This document shows positions 8,050 to 17,307 of a DNA stretch of 46,828 nt, piece after piece. The stretch's first letter is position 1, and every line of letters begins with the position of its first letter. The DNA lies in the NCBI GenBank assembly GCA_031286265.1, contig JAITUP010000159.1, positions 1-46,828 of the forward strand, in the 5' to 3' direction. Below the pieces are notes generated by a model. The model ran no database searches. It was not told the DNA's origin and worked only from the letters and a program-made list of their open reading frames with translations. Source of the stretch: Chitinispirillales bacterium. GTDB taxonomy: Bacteria; Fibrobacterota; Chitinivibrionia; Chitinivibrionales; Chitinispirillaceae. Both the position numbers and the translations under genes were made by a program.

Positions 8050-8535
8050 ATGCAACTTTTTCATGCTTCAAATTTGGAAATCAATAGCCCAAAACTGGTC
8101 AACCGTACCCAAACGCTTGATTTTGGAGGCGGATTTTATACTACATCGAATAGAGAGCAGGCCGAGGAATTTGCGTTAAAAGTTTATGCAAGGCGGAAAA
8201 AAGAGGGATCCCCCACAGTAAACGTTTATGATCTTGATGAACGCGCACAACAATTAAATATTTTGAAATTTGAATCACCGTCGAATAAATGGCTGGATTT
8301 TGTGGTTCATAACAGGAGGAACGGGCGAAAAGAAAATTACGATTTAATAGTAGGCCCAGTGGCAAATGATGACGTTTTCGCCATCATCGTGCTTTACGAA
8401 GACGGACAATTAACAAAAAGCGCTGCGATAAGAAGATTTAAGGTTAAAAAACTATTTAATCAGTATGTTTTTTGCACGGAAAAAGCACTTTCTACGTTGG
8501 CTTTTATAGAGTCGTACAAGGTGAAAGGAGGGTAG
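8050..8535 (+). CDS. DUF3990 protein, predicted ADP-ribosyltransferase-fold toxin
   Basis: 161 residues matching the DUF3990 family. The N-terminal LFHASNLEI and LDFGGGFYTTSNREQAEEFA are the family signature, followed by LDFVVHNRR, YDLIVGPVANDDVF and a C-terminal QYVFCTEKALSTLAFI. The family has been placed in the ADP-ribosyltransferase fold on sequence grounds and occurs beside small DUF3791 proteins, which suggests a toxin with its antitoxins. The likely action is transfer of ADP-ribose from NAD+ to a host target; that target is unknown. It is the first gene of a three-gene unit: the next gene begins directly after its stop and the third overlaps the second by four bases. A good promoter lies upstream. 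Confidence 0.82.
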   Translation: MQLFHASNLEINSPKLVNRTQTLDFGGGFYTTSNREQAEEFALKVYARRKKEGSPTVNVYDLDERAQQLNILKFESPSNKWLDFVVHNRRNGRKENYDLIVGPVANDDVFAIIVLYEDGQLTKSAAIRRFKVKKLFNQYVFCTEKALSTLAFIESYKVKGG

Positions 8536-8775
8536 ATGGACAACAAAAAGCTGTCAACGCTTTTAGGAATCTGTATAATTCCCGGCATCGTGAGAGAGCT
8601 TAAAATTTCTGACGATGAAATGATCGAATCGTTAGATAAACTCTACCGGTCAGCCCTTTATGATGTTTTGATACAAGAAGAAACTGCCGTTTGGCATTTA
8701 AGCCCGACAACGCTGGCTAATATTTATCTGGAGGAACTGAAAACCGGAATTTTAGAACTACCGGAGGATCAGTGA
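8536..8775 (+). CDS. DUF3791-like small protein, candidate antitoxin component
   Basis: 79 residues. The pattern LKISDDEMIESLDKLYRSALYDVL followed by a Trp/His segment and LANIYLEEL resembles small partner proteins found next to DUF3990 genes. GGAGG precedes the ATG, which directly follows the TAG of the DUF3990 gene. It probably neutralises or regulates the DUF3990 toxin together with the next gene. The family call is moderate because the sequence is short. Confidence 0.65.
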   Translation: MDNKKLSTLLGICIIPGIVRELKISDDEMIESLDKLYRSALYDVLIQEETAVWHLSPTTLANIYLEELKTGILELPEDQ

Positions 8776-8978
8776 ATAAGGAAAATAAATTTTTAATTTT
8801 CGCCGTCGAGTATTACAGGGACAAGAAAAATCTGACCGGTAGGCAAGTCGCGAAGCTCTTTTCAAAACACGATATCTACCGAATGATTATCGACAACTAT
8901 TTTCTCTATCACATAGAATCGCCGGATAATTTCGTCGCCGAGATTGACGAGGCAATAGCGAGTATCCCAGAGAAATAA
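8772..8978 (+). CDS. DUF3791 family protein, candidate antitoxin component
   Basis: 68 residues starting at GTG 8772, which overlaps the previous stop as GTGA and has GGAGG upstream. The sequence shows the DUF3791 pattern: FAVEYYRDKKNLTGRQVAKLF, then YRMIIDNYFLYHIES. In known loci such proteins flank DUF3990 genes. The presence of two different DUF3791-like partners in one operon suggests a two-part antitoxin or an antitoxin plus accessory factor (inference). Confidence 0.75.
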   Translation: MNKENKFLIFAVEYYRDKKNLTGRQVAKLFSKHDIYRMIIDNYFLYHIESPDNFVAEIDEAIASIPEK

Positions 8979-9079
8979 ATGCAGAAACAAAAAAAGTTAA
9001 AACGATTATGTATGAAATGAATTATATTCATATTTTATGACATATTAGCATAAAATTGAACACAGGAGCGATAAAACCA

Positions 9080-10339
9080 ATGAATACAAAAATTGTTAAA
9101 AAAGTGACCAAAAAGGCAATAAAAAAAACAATCGCCACCACCTATACCCCACCCCCTCGTCTGCTTAAAAAATATGCGGATGTTATGATTAAATTCGCGC
9201 TTAATAGCGGTAAAGGAATGAAAAAAGGCGATGTTGTGTATCTCGTCACGCAGATTCCTGGGCTTCCGCTTGCGAAGCAAACCTATAAAACGATCATGGA
9301 AATGGGCGGATACCCTATCATTAGCATAATTGATGACGATTTTAAGTTGATACAAGTCAAAAACGCCTCGAAGCAACAACTGACTTTCTTTCCGGATAAA
9401 TTCTACCGCGGCCTTGCCGATACCATCGATCACTGGGTGAGGATTATAGCAACCGACGACCCGATGTATTTGAAGACTGCCGATCCGGCTAAGGTGCTGC
9501 TGTCAAACAGCGCCACCCGGAAGTTCCGCGAATGGCTTGATCAGAAAGAAGACAAGGGAAAATTCACATGGACGCTTTGTCTCTACGCGACTGAAAATAT
9601 GGCTAAGGAGGCCGGGCTTTCGCTCGAAGAATATTGGGATCAAATCACCAGAGCATGCTTTTTGAACGAGGCCAATCCTGTCCAAAAATGGAAGCGTGTA
9701 TTCAGCGAAATGCAACGTTTGCTCAACAGACTCAACTCGCTTCCGATAAAGAGGCTCCATATAGCGGCTAAAGAGACAGATTTATGGATCACGCTTGGCA
9801 AAAAACGTAAATGGCTCGGCGGCAGCGGCAGAAATATCCCATCGTTTGAGATATTTACATCGCCGGATTGGCGGGGGACGGAGGGAACGATCTATTTTGA
9901 CCAGCCGCTATACAGATACGGCAACGTTATTAAAGATATCAGGCTAGAATTTAAAAAAGGCAAAATAGTTAAGGCGACGGCGAAAACAAATGAAAAAATG
10001 CTCAAGGAGCTTATCAAGCAAAAAAACGCCGATAAGATAGGCGAGTTTTCGTTGACCGATACGAGGTTTTCAAAAATAACAAAATTTATGGCCGAAACGC
10101 TCTACGATGAAAATTTTGGCGGCAAATACGGTAATACGCATTTGGCGGTAGGCAAAAGTTATCACGACGCCTACGCCGGCGATACGTCGAAAATGAAAAA
10201 AGAAGAATTCGCCGCACTCGGCTTCAACCACTCGCAAGAACATACCGATATTATAGCGACGACCGACAGAACGGTAACGGCGGAGCTAATAAACGGCAGC
10301 GAAGTAGTGATATACCGTAAGGGAAAATTTGTTATCTGA
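9080..10339 (+). CDS. M29-family metallo-aminopeptidase (AmpS/PepS-like)
   Basis: Cytoplasmic metallopeptidase that removes N-terminal residues from peptides. Family features are RNIPSFEIFTSPDW followed by TEGTIYFDQPLY, GEFSLTDTRFSKI, TLYDENFGGKYGNTHLAVG, and a C-terminal HDAYAGD...NHSQEHTDI that supplies His and Asp metal ligands. Length about 419 residues is normal. The N-terminus carries an extra Lys-rich stretch (KIVKKVTKKAIKK). ATG 9080 is preferred, with GGAG 11 bases upstream; a TTG at 9056 is less likely. The next gene starts four bases after the stop, so the two are probably co-transcribed. Confidence 0.88.
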   Translation: MNTKIVKKVTKKAIKKTIATTYTPPPRLLKKYADVMIKFALNSGKGMKKGDVVYLVTQIPGLPLAKQTYKTIMEMGGYPIISIIDDDFKLIQVKNASKQQLTFFPDKFYRGLADTIDHWVRIIATDDPMYLKTADPAKVLLSNSATRKFREWLDQKEDKGKFTWTLCLYATENMAKEAGLSLEEYWDQITRACFLNEANPVQKWKRVFSEMQRLLNRLNSLPIKRLHIAAKETDLWITLGKKRKWLGGSGRNIPSFEIFTSPDWRGTEGTIYFDQPLYRYGNVIKDIRLEFKKGKIVKATAKTNEKMLKELIKQKNADKIGEFSLTDTRFSKITKFMAETLYDENFGGKYGNTHLAVGKSYHDAYAGDTSKMKKEEFAALGFNHSQEHTDIIATTDRTVTAELINGSEVVIYRKGKFVI

Positions 10340-10343
10340 TTTT

Positions 10344-11153
10344 ATGTTAAAGCAAATGCTTGATGATATCTACGCTCAATATCATCACCCGCGATATTTG
10401 GTCCTTGATCCGCTTGTTTGTGTTCGCAAATTTGGCGGTCAGGACAGCCGCGAGGCCGTCGGTTTGCTCGCGGCCTCTCTTGCGTATGGTCGGGTAGAAA
10501 TTATTATTCGCAATATCAATGCCATTATCAATATTATGGGTGACGACCCCGTTGGATTTATCAAAAATACATCATACAAGCAAAAATTAAATTTTCTCAG
10601 CAAATTCAAACACCGATTTAACGATGGTCAAGACATATCCGCACTTCTCGAATCCATCGGTATTATAATGAAAGAGTATGGGTCAATAGAAAAATGTTTT
10701 TGCGAATGTATGGATAAAACAGGCAATCAATTCAAAGACGCGTTGGCATTGTTTACCGGCATCGTCAAAAACAACGGCCGTATTCACTGCGGCAATCGCG
10801 CGAGCTTTGAATATCTGATTCCATCCCCCAATAAAGGAAGCGCCTGTAAAAGGATCGTTTTGTATTTGCGCTGGATGATACGTAAAGACGACGGTATTGA
10901 TTTAGGTGTGTGGAAAAACATTTCGCCATCATGCCTGCTGATTCCAGTCGATACCCATGTAGCCAGAATCGCTCGCGGATATGGATTGACAAACAGGAAG
11001 GCTTCTGATTGGAAAATGGCGGAAGAAATCACCGCTCGTTTAAGAGAATTTGATCCAGACGACCCGATCAAATATGACTTTTCCCTTTGTCATGCGGGGA
11101 TGGTTGCATACAAAACTGTTTCGCCGCAGCTTGGGAACAGCATGTGCTGCTGA
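10344..11153 (+). CDS. DUF2400 (TIGR02757) family protein
   Basis: Conserved protein of unknown function. Motifs visible: RYLVLDPLVCVRKF near the N-terminus, a mid-section ACKRIVLYLRWMIRKDDGIDLGVW, then LLIPVDTHVARIARGYGL and DPDDPIKYDFSLCHAGM. The fold is related to helix-hairpin-helix DNA glycosylases by general similarity, but no activity is established. ATG 10344 follows the aminopeptidase stop by four bases; a TTG at 10329 in the same frame is less likely. The last 64 bases overlap the 3' end of the convergent FkbM gene, so the C-terminal tail after KYDFSLCHAG may have been recruited from antisense sequence. Confidence 0.88.
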   Translation: MLKQMLDDIYAQYHHPRYLVLDPLVCVRKFGGQDSREAVGLLAASLAYGRVEIIIRNINAIINIMGDDPVGFIKNTSYKQKLNFLSKFKHRFNDGQDISALLESIGIIMKEYGSIEKCFCECMDKTGNQFKDALALFTGIVKNNGRIHCGNRASFEYLIPSPNKGSACKRIVLYLRWMIRKDDGIDLGVWKNISPSCLLIPVDTHVARIARGYGLTNRKASDWKMAEEITARLREFDPDDPIKYDFSLCHAGMVAYKTVSPQLGNSMCC

Positions 11154-12010
11154 ACGTAAAGTTTATATTCCGGCATTATTTTGTGGATATACTCGGCAAT
11201 GCAGATCATATCTTCGTTGCTGTGATATATGCTGATAGCAAGTTTTGGTTTATCGCGCAGGATAGTATTTTTCGCACCTTTGAGCGCGTCTAATTCCGCA
11301 CCTTCCACATCCATTTTTATAAACGTAACTTTGTCCTGTAAATTTAAGTTGTCAATGGATTTGACTTGAATTGAATTTATCTCTCCTTTAATTGCCGTGG
11401 CGCAATTTTCAGGACCATCATCGCTTATTATTTTTGATTCATCGCTTCCGCATGTATTAAATTTAACTTCGCCGTCTTTGTCATATACACCGGCGTTTAT
11501 CAGTGTTATTTTGGGGTTGTTTTCTCCATATTTTTTCTTGAGTTTTTGAAAGTTGCGCAGGTCCGGTTCAAACGCTATGACGGCCCTGTATTCTCCGCAA
11601 TGCTTAATAAAATCGTCTATGGTATTGCCGTTAAAGGCCCCGCAGTCGATAAAAACTTCATCTTTACCAAACCGCAATTCTCTGACGAGATATTTTTTTC
11701 TACTGTAGTATTTGGCCGGAAAATCTTTTTTAAGACCGGTTTGCCGATATTTCGTGAGACCGAGATATGTGTTTTTACTTTTTTCATCAGCCAGCGTAGC
11801 GGCTACGCGCTCTATTCTTTCGGCGTTTTCCGCGAGGTAGCTGTTTCGCTGCGCCTCCGCCAAAACGCTGCCCGGCACAAACGGAGCGCGGCTCATGGTG
11901 AACCACTGGAAGCGCTGATAGATGGGCACGAGGCGCTCACCGATAGCGGTATTCCGGAGGTTATGCTTATTCGCGAATCGTGTGACAACTGCAAATATCT
12001 TTTCGATCAT
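11090..12010 (-). CDS. FkbM family methyltransferase
   Basis: SAM-dependent methyltransferase of the FkbM group. The Rossmann motif EVFIDCGAFNGNTIDDF carries the SAM-binding acidic and glycine residues; VIAFEPDLRNFQKL and the post-core FIKMDVEGAELDALKGA with KLAISIYH are diagnostic. The first 90 residues are family-variable. Such enzymes usually O-methylate sugars in surface polysaccharides or natural products. GAGG lies upstream of the ATG at 12010. The 3' end overlaps the end of the DUF2400 gene by 64 bases on the other strand. It stands alone, so its substrate is unknown. Confidence 0.88.
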   Translation of the reverse strand: MIEKIFAVVTRFANKHNLRNTAIGERLVPIYQRFQWFTMSRAPFVPGSVLAEAQRNSYLAENAERIERVAATLADEKSKNTYLGLTKYRQTGLKKDFPAKYYSRKKYLVRELRFGKDEVFIDCGAFNGNTIDDFIKHCGEYRAVIAFEPDLRNFQKLKKKYGENNPKITLINAGVYDKDGEVKFNTCGSDESKIISDDGPENCATAIKGEINSIQVKSIDNLNLQDKVTFIKMDVEGAELDALKGAKNTILRDKPKLAISIYHSNEDMICIAEYIHKIMPEYKLYVQQHMLFPSCGETVLYATIPA

Positions 12011-12199
12011 ACTGCTTTTTCCTCTGCTTTCCGTTTTTCATCACCTTCCTTCAAACTTGCCCCACTTTCCTTTTGATCTAAAATACTATATTGCTTATCG
12101 GCATTCATTTTTTTTATAAATAAAAAAAGATATGGCTTGCGTTGGCAACAATTATTTTATACGGTTAAGGGACTTTATAATTTATGGAAAGGGTATAAT

Positions 12200-12562
12200 A
12201 TGACAAAAACACTAAGTGTTCGTCTCGACAGCGACATAAAAGAAAAGGCCGAAGCGATTCTTGAACTCTATGGCTTGGATATCTCAACCTTTTTGCTGAT
12301 GACGATCCATGCCACTGTGAACCAGGGCGCTATCCCATACGAAATAAAATATAATCCCAAATTCCGTTCTGTCGCCTCGCTCACAAAAGAAGAAATTGAA
12401 GCGAACTCAACAGAAGACGGAAACTGGATCTTCGACGAGGAAGAGGGGAGGTTCATCCGACCGGAAATTATCGATGAACTTGAAAAAAATGGTGATTATA
12501 TTTTGCCAAACGCAAATGAAAGCATCGAAGATTTTATGAAAAGACTAATTGCCAATGAATAA
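12200..12562 (+). CDS. RelB/DinJ-family antitoxin
   Basis: 120 residues from ATG 12200, with GGAAAGG just upstream; longer forms starting at 12137 have no support. The N-terminus TKTLSVRLDSDIKEKAEAIL and LDISTFLLMTIHATVNQGAIPYEI is the ribbon-helix-helix region of RelB/DinJ proteins, followed by an acidic C-terminal half that would bind the toxin. It overlaps the downstream toxin start by 8 bases, the usual coupling. The protein should bind the toxin and repress its own promoter. Confidence 0.88.
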   Translation: MTKTLSVRLDSDIKEKAEAILELYGLDISTFLLMTIHATVNQGAIPYEIKYNPKFRSVASLTKEEIEANSTEDGNWIFDEEEGRFIRPEIIDELEKNGDYILPNANESIEDFMKRLIANE

Positions 12563-12833
12563 AAGAAATATTGCTTTTTCTCGAAGATTTACAAGAAAAC
12601 TAAAAAAAATCAATGCGGAAAAACTTAGATTGATCTCGGTGGCGATTACTAAATTTCAAAAAGGCAAAGATGAAACATTAAGAATACACAAATTAAAGGG
12701 AAAATACAAAGACTTTTGGTCTTTTGATGCCGCTTATGATTTACGAGTAATCTATTTTTTAAACGAAAAAGGCACCGTGATAATTCATAACCTTTATGAT
12801 TTTGGAACACACGAAGAATTATACGCAGATTAA
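12555..12833 (+). CDS. RelE/YafQ-type mRNA interferase toxin
   Basis: 92 residues from ATG 12555. RelE-fold features: FSRRFTRKLKKI at the N-terminus, IHKLKGKYKDFWSFDAAYDLRVIY in the middle and VIIHNLYDFGTHEELY at the end, the last being typical of YafQ/RelE toxins. The basic surface (many Lys and Arg) and the His near the end fit ribosome-dependent mRNA cleavage. It forms a toxin-antitoxin pair with the overlapping upstream gene. AT-rich composition contrasts with ettA next to it. Confidence 0.88.
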   Translation: MNKRNIAFSRRFTRKLKKINAEKLRLISVAITKFQKGKDETLRIHKLKGKYKDFWSFDAAYDLRVIYFLNEKGTVIIHNLYDFGTHEELYAD

Positions 12834-12939
12834 AATGCTTATTGAAAATATTAGTTACCATATTTTATTTCCTAATCGGCAGAGCGCAATAATGTATATT
12901 CTTGCGGTAACGTAACGCATTTAAAAGGAGAATCCAAAA

Positions 12940-14619
<1,680 letters not shown>

Positions 14620-14695
14620 TGAAGCAAGGAGATTTTAATGTTTTAATTTTTAAAAAAAATTAACGTTTTTTTTAAAAAAATGCTTTTCGTGTTGC

Positions 14696-14739
14696 CGGAA
14701 GTCTATATTGAGTATTTGACATTTCAATATAGACTTCCG
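14696..14739. repeat. Perfect 15-base inverted repeat at the repeat A / S-element junction
   Basis: CGGAAGTCTATATTG (14696-14710) and its exact complement (14725-14739) enclose a 14-base loop. No T-tract follows. The hairpin sits exactly where repeat A ends and the FISUMP-type 3' flank begins, so it may be a scar of the rearrangement or a transcript-end structure. Confidence 0.7.
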
Positions 14740-14830
14740 TTCTGCCTTTCCACGACCTCACCAATCGTGGGGGGGCAGGGCGGAGATTTATAAATATAAA
14801 CTAGAGGCAATCGAGTTGTCGCTTGTTTCG
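14713..14830 (+). repeat. S-element copy 1: FISUMP-type 3' flank with structured hairpin
   Basis: The same block follows the FISUMP reading frames at 19918 and 22121, but here there is no FISUMP gene. Hairpin 14736-14784: stem CCACGA/TCGTGG around loop CCTCACCAA, extended by GCC/GGC and CCGTTCTGCC/GGCAGGGCGG with G-U pairs. The rest of 14830-14942 holds nothing I recognise. Confidence 0.75.
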
Positions 14831-14958
14831 TTGCTGAAGAAAAGAATTAGGTAGTTAGGTAGTGCGACAATGTAAATTTTGTCGTTGGTATTACAAATTT
14901 TAAAACTGAACTTAAAAATTTTACATTCTATTCAAAAAATATTAAGGAGGTAGTAAAA

Positions 14959-15852
14959 ATGAATATTTGGAGGATTAACCTGAAGCCTGATGCAAAAAAA
15001 AATGTTGATTCTCATCAGTTTTGTATGGAAAATAAGATAGTTGGCATCGGTTGGCCAGTTGCTAATGTATTGGCTCCTGTATCGTGGAAAAAATACTTGG
15101 AGGCTGCGGAAGAACAATACAAAGGAGATGGGCATAAAGGTTGGAGGAAAGCCATAAATATAATGAAAAATCGCATGTATAAAGATGACCTTATTTGGAC
15201 GCGGGATAGTAAAGGTATTTATTCTTTGGGGCGCATAATGAGCGATTGGTGCTATGACGGGTCGAATAGTTACCTCGATGCCGACATTGTAAATTTCCGT
15301 GAATGTGAATGGTATAAAATCGGGACAGTTGATGCAATACCTGGAAAAATTGTAAACAGTTTCATACCACCTGCGACAGTTCAGCAGGTTCGTAGCAGTG
15401 CTGTAATGATATTCTCTCAACTAATTTACAATGAAAAAAATAAAAGTAACTTTTACAAAGTCGATAAATTATCGAGTAAAAACATTTTTGATTTATTGTC
15501 ACCGGATGATTGTGAGGATGTTTTGGCAATTTATCTGCAAGAAAAATACAACTATTACTTGATTCCGAGTTCGTGTAAAAAAACTACTCCAGCTTACGAA
15601 TATACCTTAATAAACGCAAAAACCAATAAATGTGCAATCGCTCAAGTCAGAAGTGGAAATGAGTCTTTGAATATTGACGGCTATTCCAAATATGATACGA
15701 GGGTTTATTTATTTGCAACCAGCGGGAATTATCTTGGTCAGCCAAAGGCGAATATCACAACTGTGGAGCCAGAAGAGATACGGAAATTTTTATACGAGTA
15801 TACTCATCTTCTTCCGAAAAAAATGAAAGTTTGGGTTAATATGAGCCGATAG
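14959..15852 (+). CDS. Putative modification-dependent nuclease: EVE-like N-terminus plus PD-(D/E)XK-like C-terminus
   Basis: 297 residues preceded by a strong AAGGAGGTAG. Residues about 1-140 look like an EVE/PUA-like reader: MNIWRINLKP, IVGIGWPV, DLIWTRDSKGIYSLGRI, and ADIVNFRECEWYKIGTVDAIPG arranged as in EVE-type domains. Residues about 170-270 resemble a restriction-endonuclease core: DCEDVLAIYLQEKY, YYLIPSSCKKTTPAYEYTLI, CAIAQVRSG, where the usual Lys of the QVKSG motif is Arg. Such reader-nuclease fusions cut modified foreign DNA (type IV restriction); this role is inferred. The gene is AT-rich and lies between the two copies of the ettA repeat, which suggests acquisition. The Arg in the catalytic motif could affect activity. 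Confidence 0.6.
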   Translation: MNIWRINLKPDAKKNVDSHQFCMENKIVGIGWPVANVLAPVSWKKYLEAAEEQYKGDGHKGWRKAINIMKNRMYKDDLIWTRDSKGIYSLGRIMSDWCYDGSNSYLDADIVNFRECEWYKIGTVDAIPGKIVNSFIPPATVQQVRSSAVMIFSQLIYNEKNKSNFYKVDKLSSKNIFDLLSPDDCEDVLAIYLQEKYNYYLIPSSCKKTTPAYEYTLINAKTNKCAIAQVRSGNESLNIDGYSKYDTRVYLFATSGNYLGQPKANITTVEPEEIRKFLYEYTHLLPKKMKVWVNMSR

Positions 15853-15945
15853 AAAAGAAGAGATAAGAGAAATATTTTATTTTTAATTTTTGCAGGGTGG
15901 AAATTAAGAGCGGCTTCATTTTTGCATAAACTCGCTTCGATCCAT

Positions 15946-15985
15946 CAACCCGGGAGGGTTCCTCACGGTCCTCCCACCTAGGTTG
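15946..15985. repeat. H-hairpin copy 1 (loop CTCACGGT)
   Basis: Stem GGGAGG/CCTCCC (15952-15957, 15970-15975) with loop GTTCCTCACGGT, plus an outer CAACC/GGTTG pair. Related hairpins are at 17083-17112 and 23465-23494. Bases 15853-15945 hold nothing else I recognise. Confidence 0.65.
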
Positions 15986-16015
15986 TCATCCGTTCGTTGT
16001 TTTTCGTCTACCTCA

Positions 16016-16174
16016 TCAATACTCGTTGAAAATTAAGTTCAGTCCGAATTTTTTGTAATATGGAAACACTTTATCGCTACTCACGAGCGTAATTTTTTCT
16101 GTTATTGCTTGCGCTATAATCATTCTATCACTTGGGTCTTTGTGGTTGTAACGGCTAAAAACCGCATTAAACCA
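16016..16174 (-). pseudogene. C-terminal remnant of a VapC-like PIN-domain toxin
   Basis: Reading the reverse strand from 16174 to the TGA at 16018-16016 gives 52 residues including HKDPSDRMIIAQAITE and ITLVSSDKVFPYYKKFG. The H-x-DP-x-DR-x-x-IAQA pattern is characteristic of the C-terminal half of PIN-domain VapC toxins. The frame is closed by a stop just upstream of the Trp at 16174 and no start or N-terminal half (with its first catalytic Asp) exists. The break lies next to the shared leader repeat at 16183, so that repeat's arrival may have destroyed the gene. No cognate antitoxin is visible for it. Confidence 0.7.
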
Positions 16175-16182
16175 TCAATCCT

Positions 16183-16290
16183 GGAATGGATTTTCGCGCT
16201 TTTCTCCGTTCCCGTTCGTTGGCCTCAAAATTTTCCACCGATTTCATGTTTTTTATTTTTATCTTTGGCATACATTATATTATATTATTA
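16183..16290 (+). promoter_or_regulatory. Shared leader repeat P, copy 1
   Basis: Matches 18969-19074 closely, and its second half (TTTCATGTTTTTTATTTTTA, then TCTTTGGC) matches 17411-17482 and 23501-23590. It contains TTTGGC-N6-TATATT with TATATT at 16276-16281 and stands before the UPF0175 gene, so it probably carries its promoter. Confidence 0.7.
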
Positions 16291-16340
16291 GCAACGATAT
16301 GGTTGTAGCATATTAACACGTCAATCAGGAGCGAGCAATA

Positions 16341-16568
16341 ATGGCTTCAGTTGTGTTGAGTTTACCGAATATCGAAATATCGCCTACTTTCGATATTTCT
16401 GTATATTTGGCTAGCAAGTTATATGAGGACGGTTTGTTTTCTGCCGGTCAGGCCGCGTCTTTGGCTGGTTTGTCCAAGCGTGCTTTTATTGAGGTGATGG
16501 GTAAATATGGCGTATCGCCTTTTAGTTCAAATGTAGACGATCTTCTTGAAGATATCGCCAATGCCTGA
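16341..16568 (+). CDS. UPF0175 family antitoxin
   Basis: 75 residues with the UPF0175 pattern: [43 protein letters not shown]. These proteins carry a helix-turn-helix-like segment and are partners of DUF3368 PIN-domain toxins. AGGAG lies before the ATG, and the leader repeat P copy 1 supplies a likely promoter. The stop overlaps the toxin start (ATGCCTGA). It should neutralise the toxin and regulate the operon. Confidence 0.9.
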   Translation: MASVVLSLPNIEISPTFDISVYLASKLYEDGLFSAGQAASLAGLSKRAFIEVMGKYGVSPFSSNVDDLLEDIANA

Positions 16569-17031
16569 AACGATTGTTATAGCTGATACGAGTTGTCTGA
16601 TTGCGTTAGCTAGTGCCGAAGTGTTAGACATTTTGCCCCGATTGTATAGCAGGATAGTTATAACTGAAAGTATAAGGGATGAATACATGGGGGAACTACC
16701 CTCATGGATTGAAGTCTCGGCAGTTTCTGACCCGAAGTATCAACGTGTTCTTGAGAGAATATTGGACAAAGGTGAGGCTTCCGCGATTGCGCTAGCTGTT
16801 TCGCTCAAGAATGTTGAAGACGTGTTACTGATATTAGACGATCTAAAGGCGAGAAAAGAAGCCAAGGGTTTGGGCTTCAAGGTTACCGGCACTTTAGGCA
16901 TTTTGTTTAGAGCAAGGCAGGATGGCCTTATTCCAGCATTAAAACCATATACTGACAAGTTGCAATCTACGGGTTTTAGAATATCCACAATTGTTATTGG
17001 AGAATTGTTGGCGTTAAGTAATGAATTGTAG
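16561..17031 (+). CDS. DUF3368 PIN-domain toxin
   Basis: 156 residues from ATG 16561. The N-terminus [20 protein letters not shown] contains the first PIN-domain Asp; SIRDEYMG and the central [12 protein letters not shown] supply further acidic residues; [16 protein letters not shown] and [20 protein letters not shown] are the DUF3368 signature. Its predicted activity is metal-dependent RNA cleavage, held in check by the UPF0175 protein encoded just upstream with an 8-base overlap. All expected acidic residues appear to be present, so unlike the other PIN loci nearby this one looks intact. Confidence 0.9.
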   Translation: MPETIVIADTSCLIALASAEVLDILPRLYSRIVITESIRDEYMGELPSWIEVSAVSDPKYQRVLERILDKGEASAIALAVSLKNVEDVLLILDDLKARKEAKGLGFKVTGTLGILFRARQDGLIPALKPYTDKLQSTGFRISTIVIGELLALSNEL

Positions 17032-17082
17032 GTATTCTATTGGAAACAATTTCTATTTTTGTCTAAACCAACATCAAATCAC

Positions 17083-17112
17083 CAACCCGAGAGGGCCCCT
17101 CACGGTCCTCTC
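17083..17112. repeat. H-hairpin copy 2
   Basis: Stem GAGAGG/CCTCTC (17089-17094, 17107-17112) with the 12-base loop GCCCCTCACGGT. Relative to copy 1 one stem pair has changed from G-C to A-T on both sides, while the loop end is unchanged. Confidence 0.6.
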
Positions 17113-17169
17113 TCTCAATTTCCTACTTACACTATTTCATCGGCGAGTTAAGTGTCAATATTTTTATTT

Positions 17170-17307
17170 AACCCAAATTGTCCATTAGCCATATTTCCTC
17201 TCTTTTCGGGATGTTTTCTAATGGACACCATTAGAGTAACCTGTTGATTTATAATGAGTTACAGTTGCAGAATGTGTGAATAAATCACCTAATGGACAAT
17301 TTGGGTT
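17170..17307. mobile_element. Miniature inverted-repeat element
   Basis: The terminal 19 bases AACCCAAATTGTCCATTAG (17170-17188) are perfectly repeated in inverse at 17289-17307. The 100-base interior has no gene but contains a further CTAATGG/CCATTAG palindrome (17218-17234), so the TAATGGAC motif occurs three times. Both ends are flanked by T/A-rich sequence; a clear target duplication cannot be set. It fits a non-autonomous element; no matching transposase is in the window. Confidence 0.7.

Noticed and set aside
14641-14690. Poly-A/T tract as a replication origin feature
   Set aside because: No DnaA boxes or iteron-like repeats are nearby; the tract is part of direct repeat A and fits a transcript end.
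15946-15985. H-hairpin as an integron attC site (AAC...GTT ends around a stem)
   Set aside because: The outer CAACC/GGTTG pair is suggestive, but the flanks do not match RYYYAAC and GTTRRRY, other copies lack the outer pair, and no integrase is present.
16270-16285. Sigma-54 promoter (TGGC...GC) in leader repeat P
   Set aside because: The -12 GC element is absent at the right distance in all copies.
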